A stretch of DNA of 64,000 nt from NCBI GenBank assembly GCA_030549905.1, contig JAUQQK010000006.1:39342-103341 (forward strand), given 5' to 3'. The notes under the pieces are model-generated. The model was not told the origin of the DNA. It worked only from the letters and a program-made list of their open reading frames with translations, and made no database searches. The DNA is from Aquificota bacterium (GTDB lineage Bacteria > Aquificota > Aquificia > Aquificales > Aquificaceae). Positions 21,057 to 29,967 of the stretch are shown here, one piece after another. The position numbers were made by a program, and so were the translations under genes. The first letter of the stretch is position 1, and each line of letters opens with the position of its first letter.

Positions 21057-22028
21057 TTACCCCCAGAGCATGTTTATTATTGAGTAGTATAAGGGAATGC
21101 CTATGGCTATGTTGAAGGGAAAGGTAATAGCTAAGGACATGGTCACATAAAGGCTTGGATTTGCCTCCGGCACGGATAGCCTCATGGCTGCAGGCACCGC
21201 TATGTAGGAAGCACTGGCACAGAGAACGGAAAACATGAAGGCATCCCCCTTTGCAAGTCCAAAGGTCTTGGCAAGAAATATACCCGCAGAGGCGTTGAAT
21301 ATGGGAAGGAGCACGCCGAAAGCTACGAGGAAAAGACCCACCCTCTTTATCTCTCCAAGCCTTCTTCCAGCCACAAGACCCATATCAAGCAGGAAGAAGG
21401 CAAGCATACCCCTAAAAAGGTTTCCAAAAAGGGGCTCCATAGCCTTCCAGCCCTTCTCGCCCGTTATAAAGCCTATAACAAGCGTGCCCATAAGTATATA
21501 TACGGAAGGGTTTAAAAAGGCTTCCCTTAGCACTTCTTTCCACTCTATGGAGGAGTTTTCGTTCCTTCTTGCAAAAAGGCTCAAAAGTATAAGCCCTATT
21601 ATGATGGCAGGGCTTTCCATAAGGGTCATGGCTGCCACCATATATCCGCCGTATTTTCCTCCAAGAGTGTTAAGAAAAGAACCTGCGGTTATAAAGGTGA
21701 CCGCACTTATGGAGCCATAGGTGGCTGCTATGGCCACCGCATTATACACGTCCAGCTTCAGCCTCAAAATAAAGAAGGCATAGATAGGCACAGCAACTGC
21801 CATAAACATGGCGAGCAATAAGACCTTCACTACATCTGAAGTTATTCCGCTCTTTGAAAGCTCATAACCACCATGCAAGCCTATAGCTATGAGTAGGTAT
21901 AGGGAAAAAAGCTTTGGCAGAGGCTGTGGCACTTCAAGCTCAGTCCTTAGCAGGACTGCCAGGATACCCAGGAGGAAGAGCAAAACGGGTGGATTAAGTA
22001 TATTCTGTAAGAGAAGCTCTAAGCTCAT
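21057..22028 (-). CDS. sbtA: Sodium-dependent bicarbonate transporter family (SbtA-like)
   Basis: Polytopic membrane protein, LGGKYGGYMVAAMTLMESPAIIIGL, VPAAMRLSVPEANPSLYVTMSLAITFPFNI. Confidence 0.82.
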   Translation of the reverse strand: MSLELLLQNILNPPVLLFLLGILAVLLRTELEVPQPLPKLFSLYLLIAIGLHGGYELSKSGITSDVVKVLLLAMFMAVAVPIYAFFILRLKLDVYNAVAIAATYGSISAVTFITAGSFLNTLGGKYGGYMVAAMTLMESPAIIIGLILLSLFARRNENSSIEWKEVLREAFLNPSVYILMGTLVIGFITGEKGWKAMEPLFGNLFRGMLAFFLLDMGLVAGRRLGEIKRVGLFLVAFGVLLPIFNASAGIFLAKTFGLAKGDAFMFSVLCASASYIAVPAAMRLSVPEANPSLYVTMSLAITFPFNIAIGIPLYYSIINMLWG

Positions 22029-22039
22029 ATTTCACCTCC

Positions 22040-22921
22040 TTATAAGCTTTCTATAAGCACCAGAAAGGAGGGTCCGTCGTAGTCTTTTATTTCTATTGGG
22101 CTGTCTATGTGTCCAAAGCTGTAGTTTATTATAACAGGATAAGGGTGGTTTTTTAGCCTCACTATACCCTTAGCCCTTATAACCTTTTCCGGAAGGCTTC
22201 TAAGCCTTTGCACAAGTTCCTCATAATCTACGGGTGTCAGTAAGTTTGCTACCCTGTGTTTAAAGCCATGTGATGGGTGTTCAACAAGACCCCTTAGCTC
22301 TGGAAGTGTGTAAGAGCCTTCAAAAACCTCAGAAGGAAGCCTGCCGTAAGAGGTCTTATAAACCTTAACCTTTGTATAGTAAGGCTCTCCTGTGAAGGCA
22401 TTTACTGGTCTGTAGAGGTTCCATATGTCCAGCGCCTCTCTTTCTAACTCCACAAGCCTTTCTTCGCTAACAAGGTCGCTCTTATTGAGCACCAGCACGT
22501 TGGAGCCTCCTATCTGATACCTTGCGGTGCTGTCTTCTCTATACCTGTCAAAGTTTTTACTGTCTATGAGACATATAACCGCCTCCACAGAAAAACCCAA
22601 AGACTGAAGGCTTATGACCACGGGAAAGGGCACAGCACCACCAGAGGTTTCCACCAGAAGTACCTCGGGGTCGTATTTTTCTCTTATCTCTCCTATAGCC
22701 CTTTCAAATTCTGCATGAAGCGTGCAGCAGATACAGCCCTCCGGAAGCTCAAGAACCTCCGAGTAGGCATTTTTCAACAGCTTTCCATCAACACCCACCT
22801 CACCCAGCTCATTGACTATTACCGCAGTGCGTCTGTTAGAAAAATGCTCTCTTGCACAGTTTAAAAGGGTAGTAGTTTTACCACTTCCAAGAAAACCCGT
22901 AAAGACAAAAACCGGGAGCAT
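22040..22921 (-). CDS. CobW/COG0523-family metal-chaperone GTPase
   Basis: GFLGSGKTTTL, EGCICCTL (CXCC), NKSD. Confidence 0.88.
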   Translation of the reverse strand: MLPVFVFTGFLGSGKTTTLLNCAREHFSNRRTAVIVNELGEVGVDGKLLKNAYSEVLELPEGCICCTLHAEFERAIGEIREKYDPEVLLVETSGGAVPFPVVISLQSLGFSVEAVICLIDSKNFDRYREDSTARYQIGGSNVLVLNKSDLVSEERLVELEREALDIWNLYRPVNAFTGEPYYTKVKVYKTSYGRLPSEVFEGSYTLPELRGLVEHPSHGFKHRVANLLTPVDYEELVQRLRSLPEKVIRAKGIVRLKNHPYPVIINYSFGHIDSPIEIKDYDGPSFLVLIESL

Positions 22922-22924
22922 GGC

Positions 22925-23221
22925 TTATTCTCCGCCATACTCCACCGAATCTATCTCTTCCATAAACTGTTGTATTTGAAAGGTTAAAAAGTTGGCAAGG
23001 TCCTTTACATCCTTTTCCCAATACTCTGGGTCTACATCTATTTCCTTTTCATACACATCATGCCCTTCTATTACATACTTTACCTTCAGGTAGGGGTACT
23101 TCTTTACCTCACAGCCCTCATCCACCTCACTGGGGAAGCAAAGCTCAATATCAAGGTCAGGATTTGCCATGTTCTTCCTTACTTCCTCCGCCAGCAGTTC
23201 AAACTTTTTATTTAAATCCAT
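22925..23221 (-). CDS. Hypothetical acidic protein
   Basis: 98 aa ORF with no recognised motif, within the OFOR/COG0523 cluster. Confidence 0.65.
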   Translation of the reverse strand: MDLNKKFELLAEEVRKNMANPDLDIELCFPSEVDEGCEVKKYPYLKVKYVIEGHDVYEKEIDVDPEYWEKDVKDLANFLTFQIQQFMEEIDSVEYGGE

Positions 23222-23232
23222 CCCTTACCTCC

Positions 23233-23457
23233 TCAATCGCCAGCGGTAACCATCACCATCTCTATGCAGTTCCTCTTTAGAAGGTCAGAACATACATACA
23301 CGCATATGGCACAGCCTTTACATCTTGAGTAATTTACCCAAGCCACGTGCTTTGAGTCATGATACATAAGAGTGTTAGGCTCTGGACAGAAGAGCACACA
23401 CTGCTTGCAGTTATACTTGGCACAATCTGCCTCCTTTACATCCGCCACATAATACAT
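23233..23457 (-). CDS. 2-oxoacid:ferredoxin oxidoreductase ferredoxin-like small subunit (epsilon)
   Basis: 74 aa; CAKYNCKQCVLFCPEP and CKGCAICVYVC. Confidence 0.8.
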   Translation of the reverse strand: MYYVADVKEADCAKYNCKQCVLFCPEPNTLMYHDSKHVAWVNYSRCKGCAICVYVCSDLLKRNCIEMVMVTAGD

Positions 23458-23483
23458 ACCTGCCTTGCCTCCTTAAGTTTATT

Positions 23484-24167
23484 TTAAGCAGTAAGAGCTT
23501 CCTCTTCCACCCAGCCCCTTTCCTCCGCTATTCTGAAGGCTTCCTTTATAACCTGCATGTTCTTTTCCAGGAGTTCCATCTTCTTCTTGAACTTTTTCTC
23601 TATGGCACTGTCAAGGGCAGTGGTTCCGCCTGATGCTACGAAGGTGTTGCCAAGGAACCTTTCCCTTACCGCCTGCTCTATATGCTCAAAGCCCACAAGC
23701 CTTGTTATACCAAAGAAGAGTCCAATCATTGCCATGTTTGTGGCAAGCTCAGTACCTGCAATATCAAGGGCAAGCTTCGTTGCCGGGAACATATATACCC
23801 TTGTGTTTAGTTCTTTGAGTATAGCCCAGTCCTCTTCTGGTATTATATCCACATCCGTGTTTATTATGACAAGACCATTTTCCTTGAGGCCAGAATAGAA
23901 GGGCATGGTGTAGGACTTGCCATGAGTTATCACCTGAGGGTGGTAAATCATTATCACATTTGGATAGACCACCTCACCCACCTCATATATGGGCTGGTCT
24001 GAGACCCTAACATAGGCCTCCACCGGCGCCATCCTCTTCTCAGAACCGAAGAAGGGAACAAGGGTGGCATATTTACCTGCTGCGGACATGGCATTGCCTA
24101 AAATGTGGGCGGAGGTGACCACCCCCTGCCCACCAACACCGGCTATCCTTATGTTATACCTCTTCAT
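23484..24167 (-). CDS. 2-oxoacid:ferredoxin oxidoreductase gamma subunit
   Basis: IRIAGVGGQGVVTSAHILGNA, PFFGSEKRMAPVEAYVRVSD. Confidence 0.92.
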   Translation of the reverse strand: MKRYNIRIAGVGGQGVVTSAHILGNAMSAAGKYATLVPFFGSEKRMAPVEAYVRVSDQPIYEVGEVVYPNVIMIYHPQVITHGKSYTMPFYSGLKENGLVIINTDVDIIPEEDWAILKELNTRVYMFPATKLALDIAGTELATNMAMIGLFFGITRLVGFEHIEQAVRERFLGNTFVASGGTTALDSAIEKKFKKKMELLEKNMQVIKEAFRIAEERGWVEEEALTA

Positions 24168-25030
24168 GCCTTTACCTCCTGGGGCTTGTTCTCTATCTCT
24201 TCAAAGAACTCTTTTACCTCGTCCGTCATCCACTCGTAGAAACCAAAGTCCTGCTTTTCCCTCTTCCTGGCATCTTCCAGCACCTTTTCTGTGGGTATGG
24301 AGTATTCAATGTTGCAGGAGGTGTAGGCGTGTATAAAGGTAGGACCGAAGTGCCTTGCGGCGAGTATGGCTCTTCTTATGGTCTTTGCTATTCTCTTGGG
24401 GTTTGTTGGAGCCAGCTTTGCCACATATACACACCCTGCCACCTTTGCCAGCTCCACCGCATTTATCTTATCAAACTGCTTTCCTTTCGGAGCCATCTTC
24501 AGCTGGACACCCTTCGGAGACATACCACTTTCCTGACCGCCCGTGTTTCCATAAACCTCATTGTCCACCATTATGGTGGTGAATTTCTCACGCCTGAACC
24601 AGGAGTGCATGGTCATACCAAAGCCTATGTCTATGAGACCACCATCTCCAGCTATAACTACCACGTCCTTTATCTTGTCAGGGAACCTGATGCTCAAAGC
24701 CCTCTTTAAACCAGAAGCCACCGCGTTGGTGTCTCCGTAGTTTCCATATATGAAGGGAACCGCCGCTTGAGAAAGGGCAAGCCTTGCACATCCTGCCGTG
24801 CCTATGACGATAGTATCTTCAGGATTTGGAAGGGCTGCGTAGAAGACTCTTATAAAGTATGCCATGAAACAGCCTGCGCACATGGGATGCTCTTCTACCA
24901 GCTCCTTGAACTGCCCGAGCATCTGCACATCTATCTGCTTCCCAAATTGCCCATACTGGACCAAATCCACATAGTCCTTGGGCATATACCTCTCAAAGCC
25001 TGGTGAAATTCTCACATACTCCAAGCCCAT
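24164..25030 (-). CDS. 2-oxoacid:ferredoxin oxidoreductase beta subunit
   Basis: TPP motif IAGDGGLIDIGFGMTMHSWFRREKFTTIMVDNEVYGNTGGQ. Confidence 0.94.
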   Translation of the reverse strand: MGLEYVRISPGFERYMPKDYVDLVQYGQFGKQIDVQMLGQFKELVEEHPMCAGCFMAYFIRVFYAALPNPEDTIVIGTAGCARLALSQAAVPFIYGNYGDTNAVASGLKRALSIRFPDKIKDVVVIAGDGGLIDIGFGMTMHSWFRREKFTTIMVDNEVYGNTGGQESGMSPKGVQLKMAPKGKQFDKINAVELAKVAGCVYVAKLAPTNPKRIAKTIRRAILAARHFGPTFIHAYTSCNIEYSIPTEKVLEDARKREKQDFGFYEWMTDEVKEFFEEIENKPQEVKA

Positions 25031-25051
25031 GGTAATACCTCCTTAAAGTTT

Positions 25052-26221
25052 TTATACAACCACCTTCTTTTCCTTCTTTATACCGAAGGCTTCATAAACT
25101 TTCTCCATGATTAGCTCGACGGGCAGGGTCATACCACCGTAGACCCTTGGACCGCCTATCACCTTATCGTTGTCAGGTATAGAAGCTTTTACTTCCTTGG
25201 CAAGCCAGCCTACGATGTTATGCTCCGGCACTATGACCGCCTTTGCCTTGGAAAGCACCTCTCTTATTTCCCTTTCTGGGAAGGGTCTTATGGACTTAAC
25301 CTTTACAAGTCCCACGTTAAGACCTTCCAGCTGGGCATACCTTACCGCTTCCCTTCCCTGAGCGGCAGCACATCCAGAAGCCACTATAAAGACCTCCGCA
25401 TCGGGGTTTACCACTTCAATGGGTCCGCCAAGATACTTGTATATGTATTTCATAGCCCTTCTGTTGGAAGCCCAGACCTCCTGCTGCCAGACAGCATGAA
25501 TAAGGTAGCTCATGAAGTTGGACTTCTGAACGGGTGCATCCCTCTGAATCCTTGCGGGCGGTATCTCACAGTCGGTGGGAGGCACGGGTGCCTTGTAAGG
25601 GTCTCTGGGCGGGAGCTTCATGTCCTCAGGGGTCATGTTGACATAGCCCTTCGCATGGGTAACAAAGAAGCCCTCCGTGCAGACCGCTATGGGTATATAC
25701 ACATCCACCTTCTCGGATATAACAAAGCTGGCAAGGGTAAAGTCAAAAACATCTTGCTGGTTTTCCGCATGAAGCACTACCATTCCGCAGTGAAGCAGGT
25801 ATGCTATCTCCACATTGTCGGGCTGTATAGATAGGGGTGCGTTTACAACCCTTGTTAAAACTCCAAGAACCGCGGGTATTCTGTGCCCTGGCCAGGAGGC
25901 TATGGCTTCAATACCTCTAAGCAGTCCTGGTCCAGAGGTAGCTGAAAAAGCCCTTGCTCCACCCCTTACCGCACCTGCTATGGCAGACATGGCACCGTAT
26001 TCTTCTTCAGCCCTGTAGTAATCCTTCAAATAGCCCTGAGCCCATATATCACCCACCAGGTGCATAACCTCCGATTGAGGCGTTATTGGATAGGCTATAG
26101 CTATATCCACATTGGCACGTTTTACAGCCTCCGCCATGGCCTGGGCTCCCGTTATAAACTTTCTTTCTCTGGGAGCCTCCAAAAGAAGCCAATCCGCATC
26201 TACAACCTTTTGTTCTGGCAT
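25052..26221 (-). CDS. 2-oxoacid:ferredoxin oxidoreductase alpha subunit
   Basis: FITGAQAMAEAVKRANVDIAIAYPITPQSE, EYGAMSAIAGAVRGGARAFSATSGPGL. Confidence 0.94.
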   Translation of the reverse strand: MPEQKVVDADWLLLEAPRERKFITGAQAMAEAVKRANVDIAIAYPITPQSEVMHLVGDIWAQGYLKDYYRAEEEYGAMSAIAGAVRGGARAFSATSGPGLLRGIEAIASWPGHRIPAVLGVLTRVVNAPLSIQPDNVEIAYLLHCGMVVLHAENQQDVFDFTLASFVISEKVDVYIPIAVCTEGFFVTHAKGYVNMTPEDMKLPPRDPYKAPVPPTDCEIPPARIQRDAPVQKSNFMSYLIHAVWQQEVWASNRRAMKYIYKYLGGPIEVVNPDAEVFIVASGCAAAQGREAVRYAQLEGLNVGLVKVKSIRPFPEREIREVLSKAKAVIVPEHNIVGWLAKEVKASIPDNDKVIGGPRVYGGMTLPVELIMEKVYEAFGIKKEKKVVV

Positions 26222-26238
26222 GGCACTACCTCCAACTT

Positions 26239-26952
26239 TTATTCACTTTCTGTAACATGCTCTCCCCTTCTGGGTATGAGCAGGTATGAATACTCTCCGT
26301 AGTCAAGCACGGAGAGAGTTTGATACTCTTCTTTTGGTAGTGAAGGGTTTTCCGGGGGTAGTTTTGGTTCCCACTTTATGCCAAGCTCCTCTCTCACCTG
26401 AACCAGAACATCTCTGAACCTTCTTATCTCCTCTGCATGCACATCCCTCAGAGAAACCATGGCATCCTCATGCCCCATCTCCGCACAGAGGGCTATGGTA
26501 AAGCAGTTTGTCCCAGCTCTAATCATTCTGAGGCTTAGGTTTGCATAGTGGCAATGCACGCCTACGAATATGCAGGCTTCAATCTTGTTGTGAAGTATGG
26601 TAAGGTTCGGATGGTTCGGGTTTATCTCCGCCTCCGGGTCTATCTTCGGATATTTGGGTCTGTAGTCGGGCATGGGTATTATCCTGCAGTTGGGGATCTC
26701 CATGGCAAGCTCTAAAACCGCCTTTGCCTTTTCCATGGCGCTTGCGTTCCAGCCCCAGAGAACAAGGGGACCGGGGAATATGGTGGGGTTTCTTCTTGTC
26801 AGCATTGCCTTTGCAGCCTCCCGCATGGCAACTTCTTCATCTACTATTTTTCCATAAAGAAGCGCCTTACCGGGAGGTGGTAATTCCACACCTTCAAAGG
26901 CTGCAGGTGTGGGTATGTATCCCGCAGGACCGGGCAAAACTTCCATAGGCAT
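26239..26952 (-). CDS. 2-oxoacid:ferredoxin oxidoreductase additional (delta) subunit
   Basis: 237 aa; size and position match the D subunit of Hydrogenobacter DABGE-type five-subunit OFOR. Confidence 0.7.
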   Translation of the reverse strand: MPMEVLPGPAGYIPTPAAFEGVELPPPGKALLYGKIVDEEVAMREAAKAMLTRRNPTIFPGPLVLWGWNASAMEKAKAVLELAMEIPNCRIIPMPDYRPKYPKIDPEAEINPNHPNLTILHNKIEACIFVGVHCHYANLSLRMIRAGTNCFTIALCAEMGHEDAMVSLRDVHAEEIRRFRDVLVQVREELGIKWEPKLPPENPSLPKEEYQTLSVLDYGEYSYLLIPRRGEHVTESE

Positions 26953-26983
26953 GCCTAACCTCCTTAACTAATGGGTTATCAAA

Positions 26984-27011
26984 AAATTAGCATGAGCTTA
27001 AAGGCTGTCAA
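26984..27011 (-). promoter_or_regulatory. Promoter of OFOR cluster (TTGACA-16-TAATTT)
   Basis: TTGACA on minus strand 27011-27006, TAATTT 26989-26984. Confidence 0.55.
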
Positions 27012-27032
27012 GGGGAAAATATATGATTAATG

Positions 27033-27239
27033 TCATGCCTTTTTATCCTTCTTCTCCTCGCCACCTTCCAGCTCTCTTATGCGTTTTTCTCTAAGCTCCT
27101 CATACTTGGGAGCTACCTTGCGATAGACCCTGTCCGCTATGAAAATGATGACAAGAAGAAGGGGCACGCCCACTATTGCTATAAGCAAGAGGAGTTTCAG
27201 GAAGAATATTAAAAGTGCCAGCAGGTTATCCATCGCCAA
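27033..27239 (-). CDS. Small single-pass membrane protein, hypothetical
   Basis: 68 aa, one TM helix, charged C-terminal tail; overlaps leuS-beta stop. Confidence 0.55.
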   Translation of the reverse strand: MAMDNLLALLIFFLKLLLLIAIVGVPLLLVIIFIADRVYRKVAPKYEELREKRIRELEGGEEKKDKKA

Positions 27240-28098
27240 CCACCAGGTTTATGAGCTTGTTCTTCACATAAACCACCTTTTTAACCTGCTTACCGTCCAG
27301 TAGCCTGGCAACCCTTGGGTCTTCAAGAGCTAACCTCTTTACCCTTTCCTCCTCTTCATCTAAAGGCACTCTTATGACTGCTCTGAGCTTACCATTTACC
27401 TGCACGGGAATCTCTATTTCCTCAGACTTGAGAGCCTCCTCATCAGGCTCTGGAAAACGGTGGTATATCATAAGCCCTTCCTTTCCAAGCCTGTGCCATA
27501 GCTCCTCGCATATGTGGGGCGCGAGAGGATAGAGCATAAAGAGGGTAAGCTCTAAGGCTTCCTTCAAAACCTTATAGTCTTCCTCCTCCTGCGGACTAAA
27601 GTCCTGAAGGGCGTTTACCAGCTCCATGATGCTGGCTATGGCGGTGTTAAAGGAAAGCTCCTGCATGTCCTCAAGGTATTTTTTCAAGGTCTGATGGGCT
27701 TTCCTCCTTATTTCCTTTGCCTGAGGTTTTAGGTTTTTGAAGTCCTTCGCTGAGTAGCTCAAAGGCTTTATTGTATCCAGGTGTTTAAAGAAAAGACTCC
27801 AGAGCCTTCTTAAAAACCTGTAGGCACCCTGCACTCCTTCTTCCGTCCACTCAAAGTCTTTCTCAACAGGTCCAGCAAAGAGGATATAGAGCCTGACCGT
27901 GTCCGCACCGTAGCGTTTGATGGCTTCCTCCGGGTCTACCGTGTTGCCCTTAGACTTGGACATTTTGGCAGGCTCTCCCACTACACCTTCTATTTTCTTC
28001 ACATAAGCTTCGTCAAAAAGTCCCAGCCTTTCCAGAAGAAGGCGAAAATTATCGCCCACGGAAAGTTTATTTTCTATGAGGAAGTCCTTTACCTTCAT
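27226..28098 (-). CDS. leuS: Leucyl-tRNA synthetase, beta subunit (split LeuRS)
   Basis: Begins just before AKMSKSKGNTVDPEEAIKRYGADTVRLY; only the C-terminal half (290 aa); no N-terminal catalytic domain upstream. Confidence 0.92.
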   Translation of the reverse strand: MKVKDFLIENKLSVGDNFRLLLERLGLFDEAYVKKIEGVVGEPAKMSKSKGNTVDPEEAIKRYGADTVRLYILFAGPVEKDFEWTEEGVQGAYRFLRRLWSLFFKHLDTIKPLSYSAKDFKNLKPQAKEIRRKAHQTLKKYLEDMQELSFNTAIASIMELVNALQDFSPQEEEDYKVLKEALELTLFMLYPLAPHICEELWHRLGKEGLMIYHRFPEPDEEALKSEEIEIPVQVNGKLRAVIRVPLDEEEERVKRLALEDPRVARLLDGKQVKKVVYVKNKLINLVVGDG

Positions 28099-28121
28099 AA
28101 TAAAATATTAAACCAGAGGAG

Positions 28122-28457
28122 GTGGATATGTTTGAAGGCTTTGAAGAGTTAAGCGATAAGGACTTTTATGATAAGGCTATGGCAGGAGAAAAGCCTGCGG
28201 TGGTGCTTCTTACCACACCTAATAACCCGCAGAACACCGCCTTCTATGAAGCCCTCGTAAAGTATCAGAAGCTATACGGGGATAAGATAAACTTTTTCTG
28301 GCTTGATGTGAGCAAACACACAAGTGCGGAAGACCTTGGGGTTTTTAGCTATCCAACGGTTTTATACTTTAGGGATACGATGGAGCTGGACAGGCATGAT
28401 TACCTTCCTTCAGAGGAGGAGGTGGAAAGGGCTATAAGGAGGCTGCTGAGGTTATGA
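28122..28457 (+). CDS. Thioredoxin-fold protein lacking CXXC
   Basis: INFFWLDVSKHTSAEDLGVFSYPTVLYFRDTMELDRHDYLPSEEEVERAI. Confidence 0.6.
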   Translation: MDMFEGFEELSDKDFYDKAMAGEKPAVVLLTTPNNPQNTAFYEALVKYQKLYGDKINFFWLDVSKHTSAEDLGVFSYPTVLYFRDTMELDRHDYLPSEEEVERAIRRLLRL

Positions 28458-28957
28458 AGATACTGTGGGCTCCATGGAGAAGCACCTATGTGGAAAAGGT
28501 GGACCAGCAGGAGGGCTGTTTTCTCTGTGGAGCAGTCCAGCAGCCTGAGGATAAGCTAAGAGAACACCTTGTCCTGCATATAGGCAGGAAAGCCTTTGTT
28601 ATATTCAACAAGTATCCTTACAATGCAGGACATCTTATGGTGGCTCCAAAGGAGCATATAGGGGACTTTGACCTGCTTGATGAGGAAACCACCCTTGAAA
28701 TACACAGGCTTACAAAAGCATGTCTTAAAGCTCTTAAAGAGGTTATAAAACCGCACGGCTTTAATCTGGGGTACAATCTGGGAAGACCGGCTGGTGCCGG
28801 GCTTGAAAGCCATCTACATCTTCACGTAGTGCCAAGATGGAACGGAGATACAAATTTTATGCCCACCATAGGCAACACAAAGGTAATATCTCAGGACCTT
28901 TTTGAGCTTTATGACCGCCTGAAGCCCGTCCTTGACAGGTTTGTAAATGCTTCTTGA
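28454..28957 (+). CDS. HIT-family hydrolase/phosphorylase
   Basis: FLCGAVQQPEDK, KYPYNAGHLMVAPKEH, HLHLHVVPRWNGD. Confidence 0.9.
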   Translation: MKILWAPWRSTYVEKVDQQEGCFLCGAVQQPEDKLREHLVLHIGRKAFVIFNKYPYNAGHLMVAPKEHIGDFDLLDEETTLEIHRLTKACLKALKEVIKPHGFNLGYNLGRPAGAGLESHLHLHVVPRWNGDTNFMPTIGNTKVISQDLFELYDRLKPVLDRFVNAS

Positions 28958-29693
28958 GATAAAGGGTCTTAACCTCTGGTACGGAGACAGGCATGTGCTA
29001 AAGGATATAAACCTAACTCTTGACAGGGGAGAGGTGCTCTGTATAGTTGGAGAGTCTGGCTCTGGCAAAACCTCCATACTTTATTCCATACTTGGGCTTC
29101 TTCCAGAGATGGCAAGGCTTGAAGGCTCCATAAGGTTTATGGGCAAAGAGCTGGTAGGTTTAGCCGAGAGAGAATACAGAAGGCTCAGGGGAAGACATAT
29201 CTCTATGGTTTTTCAGGAGCCTTCCGTTTACCTTGACCCTCTGTTTAAGATAGGTGTGCAGGTGGAAGAAGCCTACAAGGCTCATTTCAGAGAGGGCGAT
29301 GCTAAAAGCAAAGCCTTGGAGGCTTTGAGAAGGGCTGGCATTCAGGAGGCGGAGCGTATCTACCAGAGTTATCCTCATCATCTTTCAGGTGGTCTAAAGC
29401 AGAGGGTCTGCATAGCCATCGCCACCATATGCGACCCAGAGCTCGTGCTTGCGGACGAACCCACCACAGCCCTTGATGTGTCCCTTCAGAGCCTGATACT
29501 ACAGCTATTCAGAGATATGAAAAAGGAAAACAGAAGCGTCATACTTGTGACGCACGACTTTGGCGTGGTGGCAGAGGTGGCAGACAGGGTGATAGTCCTA
29601 AAAGATGGTTGCATAGTAGAAGAGGGAGACGTCTATGAAATCTTTGACAAGCCCAAACACCCCTACACACAGGAACTGATAAGGGCTATTTAG
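28947..29693 (+). CDS. Peptide/nickel ABC transporter ATP-binding protein (OppD/NikD type)
   Basis: Walker A GESGSGKTSI, LSGGLKQRV, LADEPTTALDVS. Confidence 0.88.
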   Translation: MLLEIKGLNLWYGDRHVLKDINLTLDRGEVLCIVGESGSGKTSILYSILGLLPEMARLEGSIRFMGKELVGLAEREYRRLRGRHISMVFQEPSVYLDPLFKIGVQVEEAYKAHFREGDAKSKALEALRRAGIQEAERIYQSYPHHLSGGLKQRVCIAIATICDPELVLADEPTTALDVSLQSLILQLFRDMKKENRSVILVTHDFGVVAEVADRVIVLKDGCIVEEGDVYEIFDKPKHPYTQELIRAI

Positions 29694-29946
29694 AGGACAG
29701 GTATTTTTCAATGCCCTGCAAGACCTTCTCCGGAGAAACCTCGTAGGTGCCCTTTGCAAGCTCCCTCTTTATCCTTTCCACCTTTTGCGAAAGGTCTTCA
29801 TAGCTTACTTCCTGACTCCCCTTCAGAGCTTCAGAAAGTTCCACTTTAACCTCTTGCGACTCTCTCTCCCTAACTTCCTTTTTCCTCTTTTCCTCTACTT
29901 CTACAAGATAGGCTGTTATCCTCTGTAGCTCTATCCTATCAACCAT
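29686..29946 (-). CDS. flgM: Anti-sigma-28 factor FlgM-like
   Basis: C-terminal KVERIKRELAKGTYEVSPEKVLQGIEKYL matches FlgM sigma28-binding region. Confidence 0.75.
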   Translation of the reverse strand: MVDRIELQRITAYLVEVEEKRKKEVRERESQEVKVELSEALKGSQEVSYEDLSQKVERIKRELAKGTYEVSPEKVLQGIEKYLSSK

Positions 29947-29967
29947 GTATATTATTATCGGACAAAT

